The position numbers and the translations under genes were made by a program. The notes below the pieces were generated by a model. That model was not told the origin of the DNA. It made no database searches and saw nothing but the letters and a program-made list of their open reading frames with translations. From Stercorarius parasiticus (lineage: Eukaryota; Chordata; Aves; Charadriiformes; Stercorariidae): a stretch of 64,000 nt of DNA. Position 1 is the stretch's first letter; each line of letters starts with the position of its first letter. Location of the stretch: assembly GCA_013396915.1 (NCBI GenBank), contig VWZL01002036.1:184174-248173 (forward strand). Reading direction: 5' to 3'. Below are positions 50,201-63,849 of the stretch, one piece after another.

Positions 50201-53200
50201 TTTGCCTTTGATGTGTTACCTGCCTCCGTAACAAAAGCTAATGTTCTGAAATTTTCACTTAGAAAAACCCACTGACATCACCCACAAGTAACAATTTGAA
50301 TATAGGCAGTGCCATCTGAACGAGTGGGTGGAAAGCCAGCATCTCATGGCAACTCCGGCCCTATCTTCTCTTTTCCGCCTTCTGCAAAAACAGGACCTTA
50401 ATGCCAAGTTTACGATTTATAGAAAAACACAGTTTAAAATGTTGCTGCAAATCATTTCAACAGCAAAATCTCGATGTTGTATACACCCACGGCTGTGGTA
50501 GCCATGGCTGGATACATTAGGAGACTGAAGGTAACTCCAAGCTTTGGACCCTTAGCACTTCTAACTATTCTCCAAACCCAGCAGCACAATTCTTCACAGT
50601 CATCATTTCCCTTCTAGTCTTGGCCTGGATTTACCCCAAGTAATTTTATTAATTTAACTGAAATATCTGAGTTAGAAGCTCTTGTGGTCTCTCTGCAGTC
50701 AACAGAAGAGACGGCTATCTTCAACAGTTGACTCAGCACACTTGAGGCATGACTCACTTTCTCGAGATACTCATCTGTCTCCGCTGCTGGTAATGGGAGC
50801 TTAGGATGACCAAACTTCTAACTTAGGGGCCTCAGTTGAATGTCTAAATTTAGAAACAATTAATCACAGCCTCAGCAGCTAAGATCTTGCACAGTTGGGG
50901 TGGAGCTTCCCTAGTCTCTGCTGAAAGAGGGAATTCAGTTTGCTAACATGGTTTCCATTCACAGTCTAACCCTGGAGTTTTAGGCAAGAGTTCCCAGTGC
51001 TAAAATTGCTACTACTTCTATGGTCTAAAGATGCTCTAAACTGGACCAGTTCTACTCTACAGGCCTCTGCTGAGTGACTCTGCCATTCTTCAATTTGAAT
51101 TTTTTTATGCGTCTCAAAAATTGTGTTTTAAGAGCCTGACCAGTTTAAGTACCCTCAGCATTAAAAAGTAATGGAAAACGTTGGAATACGTATTCTGAAC
51201 AGTATGCAGAGTTTTCCCTGGGTAACCATATAAAAGTGAACAGGACTCAGAATTACATCTCACAAGCAACTCTGAAAGCTTTCCCCCTAATTCTGTTAAT
51301 GTTTGTTCTGATATCTGAATTCAAGCTCTGTAAACTCCATTAGGTAAAAATAGAGTATGTGAGAATGTTTAAAGCTCACAAGCCTAAAAATAATAGATGA
51401 CAAAATGTCCTTCTAGAGCATGACAGATGTTCTTTCCTTTCCCAGAGTTCTGTCTCCGTTGTCACCACCATAATTTGGGATTCTGCTAAAATTATGCAAA
51501 TCCTGAACATTAATCCATAATAGTACAGACTTATACTTTCTTGCTCTGTGGTTTCTGCCAGAAACCCCAGCTAGAATTATAGCCCTCTTCTTCAGTGCTC
51601 TGCTATTTATCATGTTATATGCTATTACAAACAGAACCACAGAATGGCATGAGATTTCTTCAACCACCCCCCTTTTCGGTTCCCCTAGTTTCAAACCTGA
51701 AATACTATGGAAAATACAAAAAATTCTTGTATGATGAATTCAGCAAATTTCTAACAACTATCAGTGGTTGGGTTACATATGTGGTCAAGGAATTATATAT
51801 ACTACCTTTATAAGTATAAGAACCACATCTATTTTTGCTCTGCCTCAAGTGAAGAAAATAAATAAAACTTGAAAAGTGGTTGGCAACTATTAGCTCAATT
51901 AAATAATTAAGATGCGACTAAATTTATTGTGCATTCCTGTGCTGCCAGGATCAAATTCCATTCCTGGTTATCACTTCTTAGGTTGGGACTGCAATTGTAA
52001 AAATCTTAAGAGACAAATTCTGATCTTAGTATAGTCAGAAAGTGATATACTTAGTACCGGCTGTTTCAACAGGCTGGTGCGATGTTAGTTGAGAGAACAG
52101 CCTAAAACATTTGCCAGGCATCTGTGTAGTGAAGGGTGCAGATGACTTTTTCAAGCATGTCCTTGAATTCCTCTGCCATGTCTGCTGTGGTACTAGGACT
52201 GGGAAACCAGTTACAGACCCTGCATACTGGTCTCTTGTATGTGTAATTACCAACGTAATAACTTCAAGCACACGGACTACGGAGGAAATTCTATCCAGTC
52301 CTTTTTTCTGAGAGGGATATCCAACACATTTCAGCATAGATAAACTGAAATTGTGCTGAAGTATGATTTCAGGCAAATTTGTTTATAACAAATAGTACTT
52401 GTTCTAACCAGGATTATAACACTGCATTTTCAAACTTTGTAAAAACAAGCAAACAAAAAAAATATCTCCCACCAAAAGGAGCAGTGTCATTTTAACTGGA
52501 GCCATGACTGACGTTGAATCCGTAACAAAATGACTATCTATATAATAGCGGTTTTATCAGATATCCACTGTTGCATGACAACAATATGGGGAGCACAAGT
52601 ACAGACTGGTTTTTGAGGTTGCCTTTGCTCCATCCTTCTGATCTTGTTCAGTGAGAGTGATGTCAGCTCCCTGCTTAATGCTTACACAATCTTTATCATG
52701 AATGAAGTTCATTTAGGGGATGTAATGCTAAGAACTGCAAAAAAAGAACTGTAAAGAAAAAACTCTTTATTTAAAATGTATAAAATGCCAGTGGCTAATT
52801 TAAGAGTGGGTGACCCAAAGAAACCCTGGAGTATAAGCATATAAAAACATGCTTTTCTAACAGAAATATTTCTGGTATTCCCTGTCTGATGATTTATAAC
52901 CCACGTATACTTTTACTTTGAAAAATGAACCAATGCTGGGGGTTTTTTCTTTCTTTTTTTTTTCTTCCTTTTTTTTTTTTACAGTGGTAATATTCATGCT
53001 AAAGTATTCAAAATTCTACATGAATATGAAAAAAATATTTTCTCCTTTGATTTATTCCCCAAAATGACATATTCACTAAAGCTTTGAAAGAGAGGAAATA
53101 TTTCATAATACATTCAATGTCTCACTCACCACTCTGCTGAAGTATTTGTCCAAAACTTCCACAAAATTATGAATTAGTTCATATACCGCCATCTCGTTCT

Positions 53201-55942
53201 GAAATTAAATTAAAAACAAGTGAATATGCAATGAATAGCTAGAAAATGTAATAGAATTCTTTGTGTTATTTCAGTTTGTGGTGTATGAAAAACAACTAAA
53301 ACTACAATAAACTCTGCGTGCTCAGGCCACCATAGCGAGAGGTGGTGTGGTTACCCAGTGGAGGTACTGAGAGAAAGGGAGGGCTCAGGGGCAGAAGCTT
53401 CAGGCCAGCCCCACGAGTAAGCACAGCAGTACCCAATGGATTTGTCTCACCTGGGCTGCTGCCACCCCATTGCATCCTTTGTTCCACCATCACCCAGGTT
53501 AGCTAGGTAGATACTGCTAACCAGGCTGTATCACTGAAGTGACCCCAGCCAGCCGCAGCACAGAGCCAGGCTATGCTGCAGCAGTACAGATATAGGTAAT
53601 TTTTGTATGGTGTAGCAGAGCCAAAAGGATTTGGCCCAAATTGCATGCCGTTGTAACCCTGGCTTGAAGACACTGTGTCAGCAGCTACCTTCCACACCAC
53701 ACACTTAAAGTCTCCAATAGTAAGCTTTGGATTAATTTCTGAGAACTGGGAATCAATGTAAACCTCGCAGACTCAGCCTGAACAGATGAAATAACTGTAC
53801 TTGTCAATTTTCAGGCAAATACCTTTCCCCCCCTCTTTTTTAAAAAAATAGAATAAATGGGCATCTTTCTAGCTGACAGTATGAGAATTTCTTTCTTTGG
53901 CCAAGGAGGTTGAAAACAATGAGCAATTGGGAAGTAACCACAGAGGAGACAGCTGATCTGGCTGTAATGCTAACATTTGTTGAGAAACCCCAACCTACAT
54001 AAATTCGTTTAATCAAACATAAATTTAGAAAGCAGAATCAGTATAAGGCTCATGAAGACTGCCTCATGATAACAGTTCAGCCTACTGCTAAAGTCAAATA
54101 TACATTTTCTTTTATACCTCTTTTTATTTCACAGAAATAAAAATGTCTTTTTGCAGTAACTCCTCGAAATTCTGTAATTGCTATTGCAAAATTCAATGCT
54201 GGAAAAAGACTTGAGTTCTTGCTCATGACTACTACAAGCTCTCCTTTCAAGAGTGTATATAATTTCTTACCTCTGTCTCGTTGATCCCAACGACTACAAA
54301 AAGGGCTGCATACTGTCGGTAGACCAGCTTAAAGTCCTTATACTCAATGAAAGAGCACTAGGTAGAAGCAAAATGAGTCAAACATAGTAGCTGCCATTTA
54401 AGCGTACAACGCCATTAAGCACAGATTGCTCAAAGAGGCTAAGCTTTCATGTTCATCAGGCCCACAAAGAACAATGGATTTCCCAAGATCCACCCAACAA
54501 TTTTGACTTGAAAGAAATTTGGTAGAACAAGTATTACACAAACACTTTTCATCTACTGGCAGAAAACATGCTGCCACTTTTTAAATGGAAAAACTGGAAC
54601 TTACAGAACTGAAGGGACTTGTTCGGCATTATAAGTCAATACTTCCCCTAAATTTTCATTTGGAAGCACTTCCAAAAGAGAAAACCTCAAGGTAATTTTC
54701 ATATTTAAAAAATTATCAGTATTTTTATATAAAAATTAAGAGTATTAGACTTCCAGACCCAGGGGGGCAATTCACCTATCTTTCACAGTAAGACAGAAGC
54801 CAGCAGATGGTGCTGTTATACCCTGCTTTACAAGGCGCCGCCTTCATTTTTTCAAGTATTAGTTTGCTCAGTCCTTGAAATGGCAGCACACCGTCAGTTC
54901 TTTTGGTGAAGTTTTGGTTTGGAGATGCTCTTGCAAGCAGTATGGAGAAGGTTAATTTCTTTAGCCACTGTCAATTCTGTGAAATAAGGTACTTTATTTA
55001 TAGGAACTGCTATTTTTTCTGAGGTTTTCTGGAATGAAATATGTGAGGACCACTGTTCAAGGACATATGTAATTAACAAAAAATAGAGCAGCTGACTTCA
55101 GAAGACAAACCAGAAACCCCCACTCACATCCCAAGTCACAGATTTCTCCTCCAATGCAAGTCAATGTATTCAAAAGTTTTGCTAAGTTTGGTGTTTTTCT
55201 TAAAGAACCAATGGCTCAATTAAGTGAGCCATGAAAAAGTCAACTTTCATCTAAGAAATTTGGCAACTTTTGAGTTTTCTAGCTTTCTTGCAGAAAGTGT
55301 GAACCTTTCTTTAAAATAAAAATGCCTAATACGGAGGCCTAAAAATTTGTGTTTCCAAAACCCGCTGTGTTTTAAAGAGCAATTTCATGATTTGAAATCC
55401 TTTCTCCTCAGTTTTTTATTTAAACTTGGAGCTGTCAGTACTACCCCTACTACCTTCTGGAAAAGCAGGAGTAATATCTCTCTATCAACCTCTACTTAGA
55501 AGCAGCTAACAGGATAAAATAAATTCTTCCTGGACTTCTGAGTTCCTTCAAAGAGGAGGAATCTTCATGACAGCGATACAAAAAACTCCAGAATCTCTGT
55601 AAGCCTCAGAAAAACATACTTATTCAATGCAGAATAACAGTTCATCTGAGTGAACACATAATCTAGAAACAGAATCTTTTCCTTCATGGGTAGAAATGAA
55701 AGAATGACCTGCAAAGGAAACTGATGTGTTTTCAGAATTATTGACAGGAAAGATGTGAGATGTTGATAAAATAAAATGTCTAGGGGAAAAACTACAAAAC
55801 TAACCTGATCCTTTGAACGAGAGAGACAGTTTTTGATTACTTCAGCTTCCAGCATTGTCCGTTTGTTAATTTCTACATGCTCGTAATACCTAGAGAGCCT
55901 TGTTTGGCCTTGTTTGTTTACCATAAGAAAAAATTTTATCAT
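41136..55942 (-). CDS. AP4S1: AP4S1, AP-4 adaptor complex sigma subunit (complete coding region, five coding exons)
   Basis: Small sigma chain of the heterotetrameric AP-4 adaptor, which sorts cargo such as ATG9A at the trans-Golgi network; loss in human causes spastic paraplegia 52. Exons on the - strand: 55942-55805, 54357-54271, 53198-53130, 50019-50008 and 41264-41136. Joined they give 144 residues plus stop, the human length, starting [20 protein letters not shown] and ending LDKVAES. The whole protein is one clathrin-adaptor small-chain (longin-like) domain. All internal junctions are phase 0. The ATG was chosen by homology; exon 2 extends 5' of it as untranslated leader. Convergent with HECTD1, the same arrangement as human 14q12. 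Confidence 0.96.
41265..50007 (-). other. AP4S1 intron between microexon and last exon
   Basis: About 8.7 kb. Contains a GC-raised block (about 41990-45060) with scattered short open frames on both strands, a 17-base T run (42597-42613) and a second GC-rich patch (47120-47400). No gene family recognised; the open frames lack homology I can name and conserved splice structure. Confidence 0.7.
50008..50019 (-). CDS. AP4S1: AP4S1 12-nt microexon (Ser-Glu-Leu-Asp)
   Basis: On the - strand: acceptor TTTTCCTTGCAG, exon AGTGAATTAGAT, donor GTATCC. It supplies exactly the four residues SELD that sigma chains carry between the VxxYFSRV helix and IMFNLD, which are absent from both flanking exons. Phase 0 at both ends. 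A CTAAT branch-point-like site lies about 30 bases upstream. The donor is weak, so the exon could sometimes be skipped without shifting the frame. Confidence 0.87.
50020..53129 (-). other. AP4S1 intron between coding exon 3 and the microexon
   Basis: About 3.1 kb. A long T/C tract at 52940-52981 is the only marked feature. No gene or transposon recognised. Confidence 0.75.
53130..53198 (-). CDS. AP4S1: AP4S1 coding exon 3
   Basis: Minus strand, acceptor AATTTCAG, donor GTG|GTGAGT; 69 nt, 23 codons: [20 protein letters not shown] then SRV. The IHxFVExLDxYF motif is the sigma-chain hallmark. Human splits here at c.294. Confidence 0.95.
53199..54270 (-). other. AP4S1 intron between coding exons 2 and 3
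   Basis: About 1.07 kb. The part 53310-53700 is GC-richer than its surroundings; no element identified. Confidence 0.7.
54271..54357 (-). CDS. AP4S1: AP4S1 coding exon 2
   Basis: Minus strand, acceptor CTACCTAG, donor GAG|GTAAGA; 87 nt, 29 codons: [20 protein letters not shown] then VVVGINETE. The YRxYAxLFF/V motif is typical of adaptor sigma chains. Too short to appear as a long open frame. Confidence 0.95.
54358..55804 (-). other. AP4S1 intron between coding exons 1 and 2
   Basis: About 1.45 kb of AT-rich sequence; nothing recognised. Confidence 0.8.
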
Positions 55943-56002
55943 TTCTTTTTTGTTGATCTCAGCAGTAGATTTGAATACGGGGTGCAGGAATCAAGAGTAT
56001 TT
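55805..56002 (-). CDS. AP4S1: AP4S1 exon with start codon (coding 55805-55942)
   Basis: Read on the - strand: acceptor CCCTCACAG before 56002, 60 bases of 5' UTR, ATG at 55942-55940, then 46 codons ending SRSKDQ, donor CAG|GTTAGT. Includes [20 protein letters not shown]. The human exon also ends after codon 46 (c.138). Confidence 0.95.
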
Positions 56003-59000
56003 CTGTGAGGGGGAAAAAAAAAAAAAGTAGTTTACATAGGAGTTATAAAAGCTTCCCAAAAGCTAGCCTGCCCAGATCTGCACATATTTAAGACTGTTTA
56101 TTGCCAAAACATAGAATATAGGGAAAAAAATCTCTAATCTTTTGCATGCATCCTATGAGTAAAACTCCATTTTTTTTTCTCACACAAATAATCACAAACT
56201 ATCTAATAAATAATAGCTTTCACATTATCAGGCAATTTAATTTCTTTGTAGGATTTCGGGAATTGGAGGAGTAAACAAAAACCGTAAATCTACTCACCAT
56301 TTTCTTCCCACATGCTAATTAGTTTTGAGAACATTATCAGAAATTCGCTCAATACCAAAACATAAGATTAACACAGCTCATAAGAGCAAAATTGGCCTAT
56401 GGGCTTTTTTTTTTTTATTTGTGACTTGTATTTAACAATTTCATTCATACCATCCTGACATCAGATTGAAGGGAGAGAGGACAAAGGGAAGTGCATGACC
56501 ATTACTTTAATGCAGAATGAGAGCTTCCTAAATAAATATCTGGGTATCAGCAGTACAAGAACACATCTTGAGCTGGACCAGGAGCAACTGAAACATGTTT
56601 TCTCCCGTCTGATTTCTCACGTTGATGTGAAAGGGAGATTCTGCACTTAATGAAAACCAAGTGTGAGTCTTTGATAGCTAAGGAGAAATCTGTTAATGTT
56701 CATTACACAAAACAGCTTAATCTCAATCTAAATAAATATTAATCCACTCAATGCCACTGCACTGTAGAATATAAATGTCACAGGCAATGTGCAATGGAAA
56801 AGGCTATTAAAAAGAGCACAGCATATATCAGAATCTGCTTGCTAAACAACTGAAATCTTTCATGTTTTGAAAAGCAAGCAAAAAAAGGTAAGCTGCAGAT
56901 GTAATTTTTTGAAATAGAAGTTCTGTGTTATTTTCTTTAATGCCAGAACACAGTCACTGTAATGTTTTCCATCTGATTCTCTGTTTGGATCACAGATTTA
57001 TTGGCCCAAATGCTCTTGAGGTTTATGCACTGGAAATACAGCAACTACCGCAAAAGCTATTTCTCTATTCCAGTTCTGAGGAGTTGCTCCTTGCCTGGTG
57101 CTTTACCAAGGTATAACGCAAATACTCGCTCCTAAAATCTCATAGCTCCTCTGAGAAAGTGCAAGCTGAAAAAAAAAAAGTATCAGGAAGTCACAAAACG
57201 ACACAGTGTAGCTCTTTGTGTAAAACCAGTATATCTTAATGCAGAAAAGCGAAAGGGAAAAAAAATACGAAAACCAAAAATAGGTGCCTGAGTCAGCAAC
57301 CTCATAGATATTTAAACATATGCTGATTTTTTATAAAAAGGCAAGCTCAATAGGTGCTGTCTCATATTATTAACAACTTCAATAAACTATCTATATACCA
57401 TTCATGGGTGATAACCATCTAAATCCTTCAGGACATTGATACAAAAAAATCCCAACATATTGTGCTGATATAAAATATTGCTTACTTCTGATTCATATTG
57501 GCCACCTAATTATTTTCTAAAAGAAAAGTCACCTCTACTATCATCACTTGGATCTCAAGAAAGTGACGTCATTTTCCTCAGTGTACTGTGATTTACACCA
57601 TACACAAAAAGTTCAGATTTCTGTACTAAATGTGTCTTCACTAATTAGACCTGATACTGAGAATTCATTTCTAAACTAAGTGAAGATTGATAATTCATGT
57701 ATAGTGCTATCTACAGCCTCAGAAGCATTGCCAGTAAGGAAATTTAAACCATATGAAACACTAAAATTGTAACTGTAAGAGCTAAAGAACTGAAAAAAAT
57801 ACTAACTTTTGCCAAATATGTATTATTAGTAGTGTAAATTAGTATCAATATTACAAAACGTAGCAGGGGCATTTCTTGTCATTGAAAAAGTACCATATGA
57901 TTTAAATAGTTTTACAATTAGATTGGAGGGGGGGTGGAAATCACACACCAAATGCACAAAAATCAGTGAAAAGGAAAATTCCTACAACAGACAAAGAGGT
58001 TCCCACAGGAGAGCATCCTGGGAGCAGTTACGTTGCTTTAAAGAAAACTTCAGGAAAAGATGTTATTTTTTGACTGGATGCTTTTCTAAGAGACAAGCTG
58101 CCCCTGGACAAAAATAAAGCCTTACTTGTGAATATCAGAGGAAACAGTTAAATCCTCTTCTTGCCTTGACTATCCCCTACACACAACTCTTCAAAACAGA
58201 TATTCCATTTGAAAGGGCATAGGATGAGTAGGACAACATTTTCTCCCCTAAATCTTCACAAGTCCCTCAGACGAAGGAAAACATCAAAGGATACATCAGC
58301 TAGCAGGGAGGACTCTTCCCTTGCATTATCCTACATCTGCAAGAAAGCTTTTACCCCTGTTATTCTGTGAATTCCTCTTTGATCTGCTCTTGTCCGTAGG
58401 ACACCTCCAAGGAACAGAAGTCCAGGATCAATCCACAGGACAAGACAGTCCATTTGTAATTGTGACAGTCTCAGAGCTTTCTCACCTCTACCAGACACGG
58501 AGAAGCCTTCTTTACATCCAGAAGAGGAACGCACTTTTGTTGATTCACTCCAACAGAAGAATCATGGACATTGGTCAATGTGGTCAATGCTGCTGCAGTG
58601 ATGCACACGCCTTGTCCACCGTGTCCGGGCTTCTGAGCTAGCACAAGTGGGTCTCTGAGAAAGAATGAACCAGGTAATTAAGACAAAAAAGGACCCAGAT
58701 GGAAATGGATGACGGGATCTTTACTGTTGGATGGCAGCTTAGGCTGACATTTATGACTAAATGGGAGAGTACCACCTATACAATCTTCTCCATGCTTCAG
58801 GTGTGTCTCTTTTCTTTTTCCCCCATTCTATTTTGTATTGCTGCTTGAAATTAGAGTTGCAATAAGAAGAGATGTCTTAATATTTTGAGGCATAAACAAA
58901 GGTAAAACAATGGGATGACCTAGTCATTTTTGGATACAAAGCTTCCAAGAAGTAACAATAAAAATGAACGACTCCTTCTAGCTCAGAATGAAGCACTCTA

Positions 59001-62000
59001 GCAAGGACCAACCTCACAAGCAAAATAAACCTAAAGCCTTAAAGCTACTTAAAAAAGGGTTGTGGTCTGAAAGAGGAACAACCTAAGAAATGCTGTCCAT
59101 TGTTTTAATGAAAAGAACACCAAGCTCAAACACAAGAGACCAAAAGCTATGCACATTGTTGCTACCAATTGCAAAACATGCCTGTCCGAGCTAAACAGAT
59201 AATGAGAGAGACGTACACGTTTTTTTTTTTTTTCTTCCTAGTTTTATGCTTCATCTTTGTGTTTGGTACTGCTGAAGCATGAATTAATAGTGCTCTGTTT
59301 TGAAAAACTTGTTTCCAAACTGTTTTAATAATTTAGCCATGAATGGTAAGGAGTGTAAATCCTGTTCTCAGAAATTAGCAGGTTGCACAAATCCATCCTA
59401 GAAGAGTAAAATCCTGAGGCTTAACATGTCTGCGGATACTCAAGTGGGACCTGAGAACGGGAGGACAGTAAAATTATGCCCAGAGCACTGACAGAGTTGT
59501 TGTATTTGGAGTTACTGTTAAGCAATATATGACAGAAAAAATCTAAGAAGAATTTATATGTATGGATCCTATTGCAGGATTGCCCCCTAATCCTAATTAC
59601 TCCTTTATTAACCTAATCTTTCTACATAGTTAATCCCTTTCTGATGTTATGATTATTGCATCTCTGTGCATTCTTAGGAATGGCCTGGATTGGTTTACAT
59701 ATGAAAACACTTTAGGCCAGAGTTATTTTTCTAATCCTCACAAATGCTTTTATTTGGAATAGATATATTTAGAAAAACAAAATAATCACGCTGTAATGGA
59801 GGAAGAACCATAGTAGTACTCCAAAGCTTTATCCGTAATTTGTGAGACAATCATTAATCACAGTTTTAGAACAGGTGATTAACACTTGTAGGGAAGAGGT
59901 CCACCAATATCACTAGTCTTTTTTGTAAGTATTTTCCCAACAGTCCCAAAGATTGATTCCAAAATTTTATTCATAAATTTTGCTCATATAAACGTCAGCA
60001 CAAGTACACAATTTTGTGCAGAAATACTAGAATAAATTATCTATCTGATTTAGATGTACAAATTAAAAAAAATACAAAAAGCATGCAAGCATAGCTGTGG
60101 AATCTGACTTTGGAAATAACTCCAGTGTTAAAAATATCATAAGATTTTTAATCATCTCCTTTAAAAACAATTCTGAAAAAATCACCTGTAGAAATAAAAA
60201 CATATGCTTGCACGATTTAGGCAAAAAAAGGAAATTACTGAGCTTTGTTTCTACCAAACAAAGTTTATTTCTTCTCCTTTCATCTTAGCTTCCAGATACA
60301 GACTATATCTTAAAATAAGTTTTGCCTATATAAGATGTAAAGAGTCCTGTAAAGTACAATAAACAAAAAGCGTATCTGTGCATGTTGATGGGTGGAGAAA
60401 CTTCCATTCCTTCATCAAGTTCTATCTATTTGAGAAGCTACCTTTTATGATCAATAACCAGTACTCTGCTTACAAAGATAGCTCCATTTCTTCAGCTACA
60501 ATTCTTCTGTGCATTTCTGTGCATTCTCACGCACACGGCTGCATGTATCCACGCACATACACACAAATTACCATGCTTTTATGCATACAGAATCAAATGG
60601 TTCAAGGGAATTGGTGACAAGATGCAAGCCTTTCATATCTCTGCCATTATTTTGCTCATTTTAGTAATGAAAAGACATTACTATCTGAAGGCTGTTTGTC
60701 AGAAATGAATAGGCTGTCTCATTCCAGGTCAGTGGGCAACTATCTGCATCACAAATGCGCTTAGGAACAGAAGACTGGAAGGGACTATCCAGATTCTGAT
60801 GGACTGTCAAGTACAGCTCTCCTCATCCCAGTCAACCATGCATCAGAAATTTTGGCCAGAACGGCTTACAGTGTATGCTTCATGCATACCTCATCTACAA
60901 AACACCTACAAAACTCTATCACAAAATGAAGACTCTCTAGAAACAAAAACCTCAGAAGGTATCACCTGGGGAAGATGTAAAAAGTCTTGAAATTGCAAAC
61001 TTTCCTTCAAAAGAAATTACCTTCCGGAGTGACTGAGTAGAACTCCCATTTATTTCCTTTACAAAATATTTCTTCTGTAAGGATAATTTGGCATGCACAC
61101 AAAAGACATACAGTTTAACCACTGTGATTTAAATATGCGTTGTTACACTGTGTTAGATCTCACCCTCATTAAAGTATCTCTCGCAGATAAATATCTATGA
61201 GAGAAAACTGGTATCATGATTGGCTTGTGTGACTCAGGCTGGCAGACTTATGGAGTATGTAGTCATTGATGACTTAAAATACAATGGCTTTAACTCCTTC
61301 TAAACCAGCATATACGCAGAAGACTAAGGACCTGGGCTCAAAAAGGGAGATGCTTCTTGATTTTACTGCCCCCAAGCAGGCTCATCCCCCCCTGCCTGTA
61401 CAGGCAACTCCAGCCTCGTATTTCAAGACAAACTGAGACCTGCCTCGTTTGCTTCAAAATGCTGAAACAGAAACCATGAAGGTTCAGGAACTGCTTCCAG
61501 GCCATGCCAGCTCTGTAGACAGCGTAACCATAACCGCAGGAGACACCTCAAAGTAAGTTGTCCCTGTTTGTGAGTCACACCCCTAAATGCTGTCTTTTCA
61601 GATACTGGTTGAGACCTCTTAGAGAGGCCAAGCCTGCAATACCTGTTCTGTGGATAAAAAGGTCTTAAGTCTCCAGCATGGCCAACCCAGGAGATTATAC
61701 ATGCAGTAATATAAAACATATTTTAAACTTAATTTTAATTTTTTCTCCAGTAGGTACAAGCACTTGATATTAATTTATTTAGTCAAAGATTTCAACAATA
61801 TTTATGCATACTCTGACACATAAATTATAAAAACAGAAACACAACCTGAGTGCGAGACTTCTTGCAGTAGAGTTACTATTCAAACTATATCTATGTCTCT
61901 CAAGATAAAACTACGCTAGTCAATGTCCACAGATTTAGAAGCATTTTAGTTACTGTGCTGTAACAGTTTTGCAACATTCTAGGGCTCTCAAGTAAAATGT

Positions 62001-63849
62001 AAATAAGAGATCAAATCTAGCAAACAAGAAATGCATGCCTACATTTTTACAGATATGCTTCACCAGGAATTAAAAATAGTTGTTAGATAGATAGAACTGC
62101 AAGCCAATAATTTACTGCACTGTCTGACCAACCACAAGCTGGTTTTCTGGATGCAGAGCTCTAGCTGAACTTTATGTGTGTACTAAATGCAGAACAAAAT
62201 GGGTTACATGGGAATTAAAGCATTAATGAAAAGAAAAAAATTACTAAATGGTAGAGGCACAAACAGGTGACAGCACGGGAACAAATATTTTTGAGGTATA
62301 TATTAGGCTACTGAGCTTCCTGACTATGGATTTATTGTACAGACAAATGTAGCAAATGAAGACCGCTCACTTTATCGATACCCTTGCTCTTCCTATTTTT
62401 GTTCAGACCATGCACAAGGCTTTAATAAAAAAGTCACATGCAGTGTTATTAATATTTATCCATAATGGTAATTATTTTTGTATTCTAGATCTTATTACTG
62501 TACACATTATAATTCATCCAAAGATGAAACAACTGTGTTTATGTGGCTTTAAAATAAAATACTGCATTCAACTTCAGGATCAGGGATTTTTAAAAAGCAA
62601 CCTTATTAACCTAGGGAAGTCAGGGAGGAAGGAAAAAGTAAAAAAGTTTTCCTTTGCTGTTGAGTTGTCAAAATGCTGGCTGAATATAGTAACAGAATTA
62701 AATTGCAGCAACTCCCATATACTCAGGAATGAGGAATGTCCCATAAGATTGGAGCTAAACAAAAGGCTAAACTGGTTATGAGGTAAGTCTTAATTTTTAG
62801 TAATGATTTGATACTGTCAGTAGACAATGAAAAAAATCAGCTGAGGTGGAAAGGAGTTGGATTTAGATTGGCTAATCTGTATGGCATCAGGAAGACTGTA
62901 GGATGAAGTGTTAGTAGGAAATGATTTAATGGAGAAGAAAGGAAGGACTGGATAAACCAACTGAAATATCAATACACACCTGATGAGAGATTAGTAGAGA
63001 AAGGAAACACCAGGACTGAGTCAAGCGGTGTTTATTTTTTCCAGTAGTTAACAGAATTCCAGCTCTGTCAAGAATGAGCCCTGTTTAGGAAACTATGCAT
63101 TTTCTTACTGAATGAGTACAGCATGTAAATATTTTGGAGAGGCAAAACCAAACTCCTATCTTACTTACAATGGGTGACCTACAGATCATTTCAAACAGGA
63201 TGTGATGATAATTTGTAAATATTGCATTGCGGAGCGATGTTTTGCAACTGAAGTAATTTCACCATATCCAAACTACAGCACCAAAGATGGCATTGCTGTC
63301 ACAGATAAAACCGAGCCAGACCAAATAAACCTGTGATTTCTTGCAAAACCTTCCTCACGTGGAGAAGACTTTTGAATAGAGAACTCTGTGCGCTTTAACT
63401 TCGCATCAAGGAGGGAACACACTACACACATCCATTGAGATACCGTGAAGATGACCATCCACTTAAAAGATTAGACAACTTCAGAGACGTATCATAAATT
63501 TAAAGAAAACTATTCTAAAACCACCTCCTTGCGGGGCAAATTCAGTGCAACATGAAGTAAACCGCGCTGAGTTTTAACAGACTTCAGGGTTTAAAGGCCG
63601 ATGCGCTGTTTGCAGGCCGGTTTAGGAAGCAGGCCCAGGCCCAGGCCCAGCGGCATTGCCGCGGACTCTCCCGCGGGCGTTCCGCACTCCCGAGGCGCGG
63701 AGCTGCCGCGGCGCCGCCGGACCCAAGCTCCGCCACCCGCGGCCTCACGCCACGGCTTCCGCTTTTCACTTCAGGGCGGACGGACACCGCCCGACCGGGC
63801 TCATCCGCCGCGGCCGGGCCCGGGGCCGCCAACCCCGACACCGACCCAC
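56003..63849 (-). other. AP4S1 first intron (5' UTR intron)
   Basis: About 7.8 kb, AT-rich. Open frames such as 58321-58641 and 62356-62781 (+) show no homology I recognise. The upstream boundary is an inference: on the - strand CTAG|GTGGGT at 63850 would be a reasonable donor for a noncoding first exon. Confidence 0.5.

Noticed and set aside
52936..53000. Strong + strand acceptor-like tract ending in TTTTACAG
   Set aside because: No conserved reading frame or donor follows, and it is antisense to AP4S1; treated as a homopolymer tract.
60765..60900. Possible reverse-oriented CR1 3' end (CTGGAAGGGACTATCCAG)
   Set aside because: Only a short stretch is CR1-like and the rest does not follow the consensus; too weak without a repeat search.
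62356..62781. 141-codon + strand frame in the AP4S1 first intron
   Set aside because: AT-rich, low-information composition, antisense to AP4S1, no recognisable domain.
63584..63841. 85-codon minus-strand frame in the CpG island as an AP4S1 N-terminal extension
   Set aside because: Ala/Pro/Arg-rich translation typical of a GC-rich leader; AP4S1 is full length from the ATG at 55942 and the island is separated by a 5' UTR intron.
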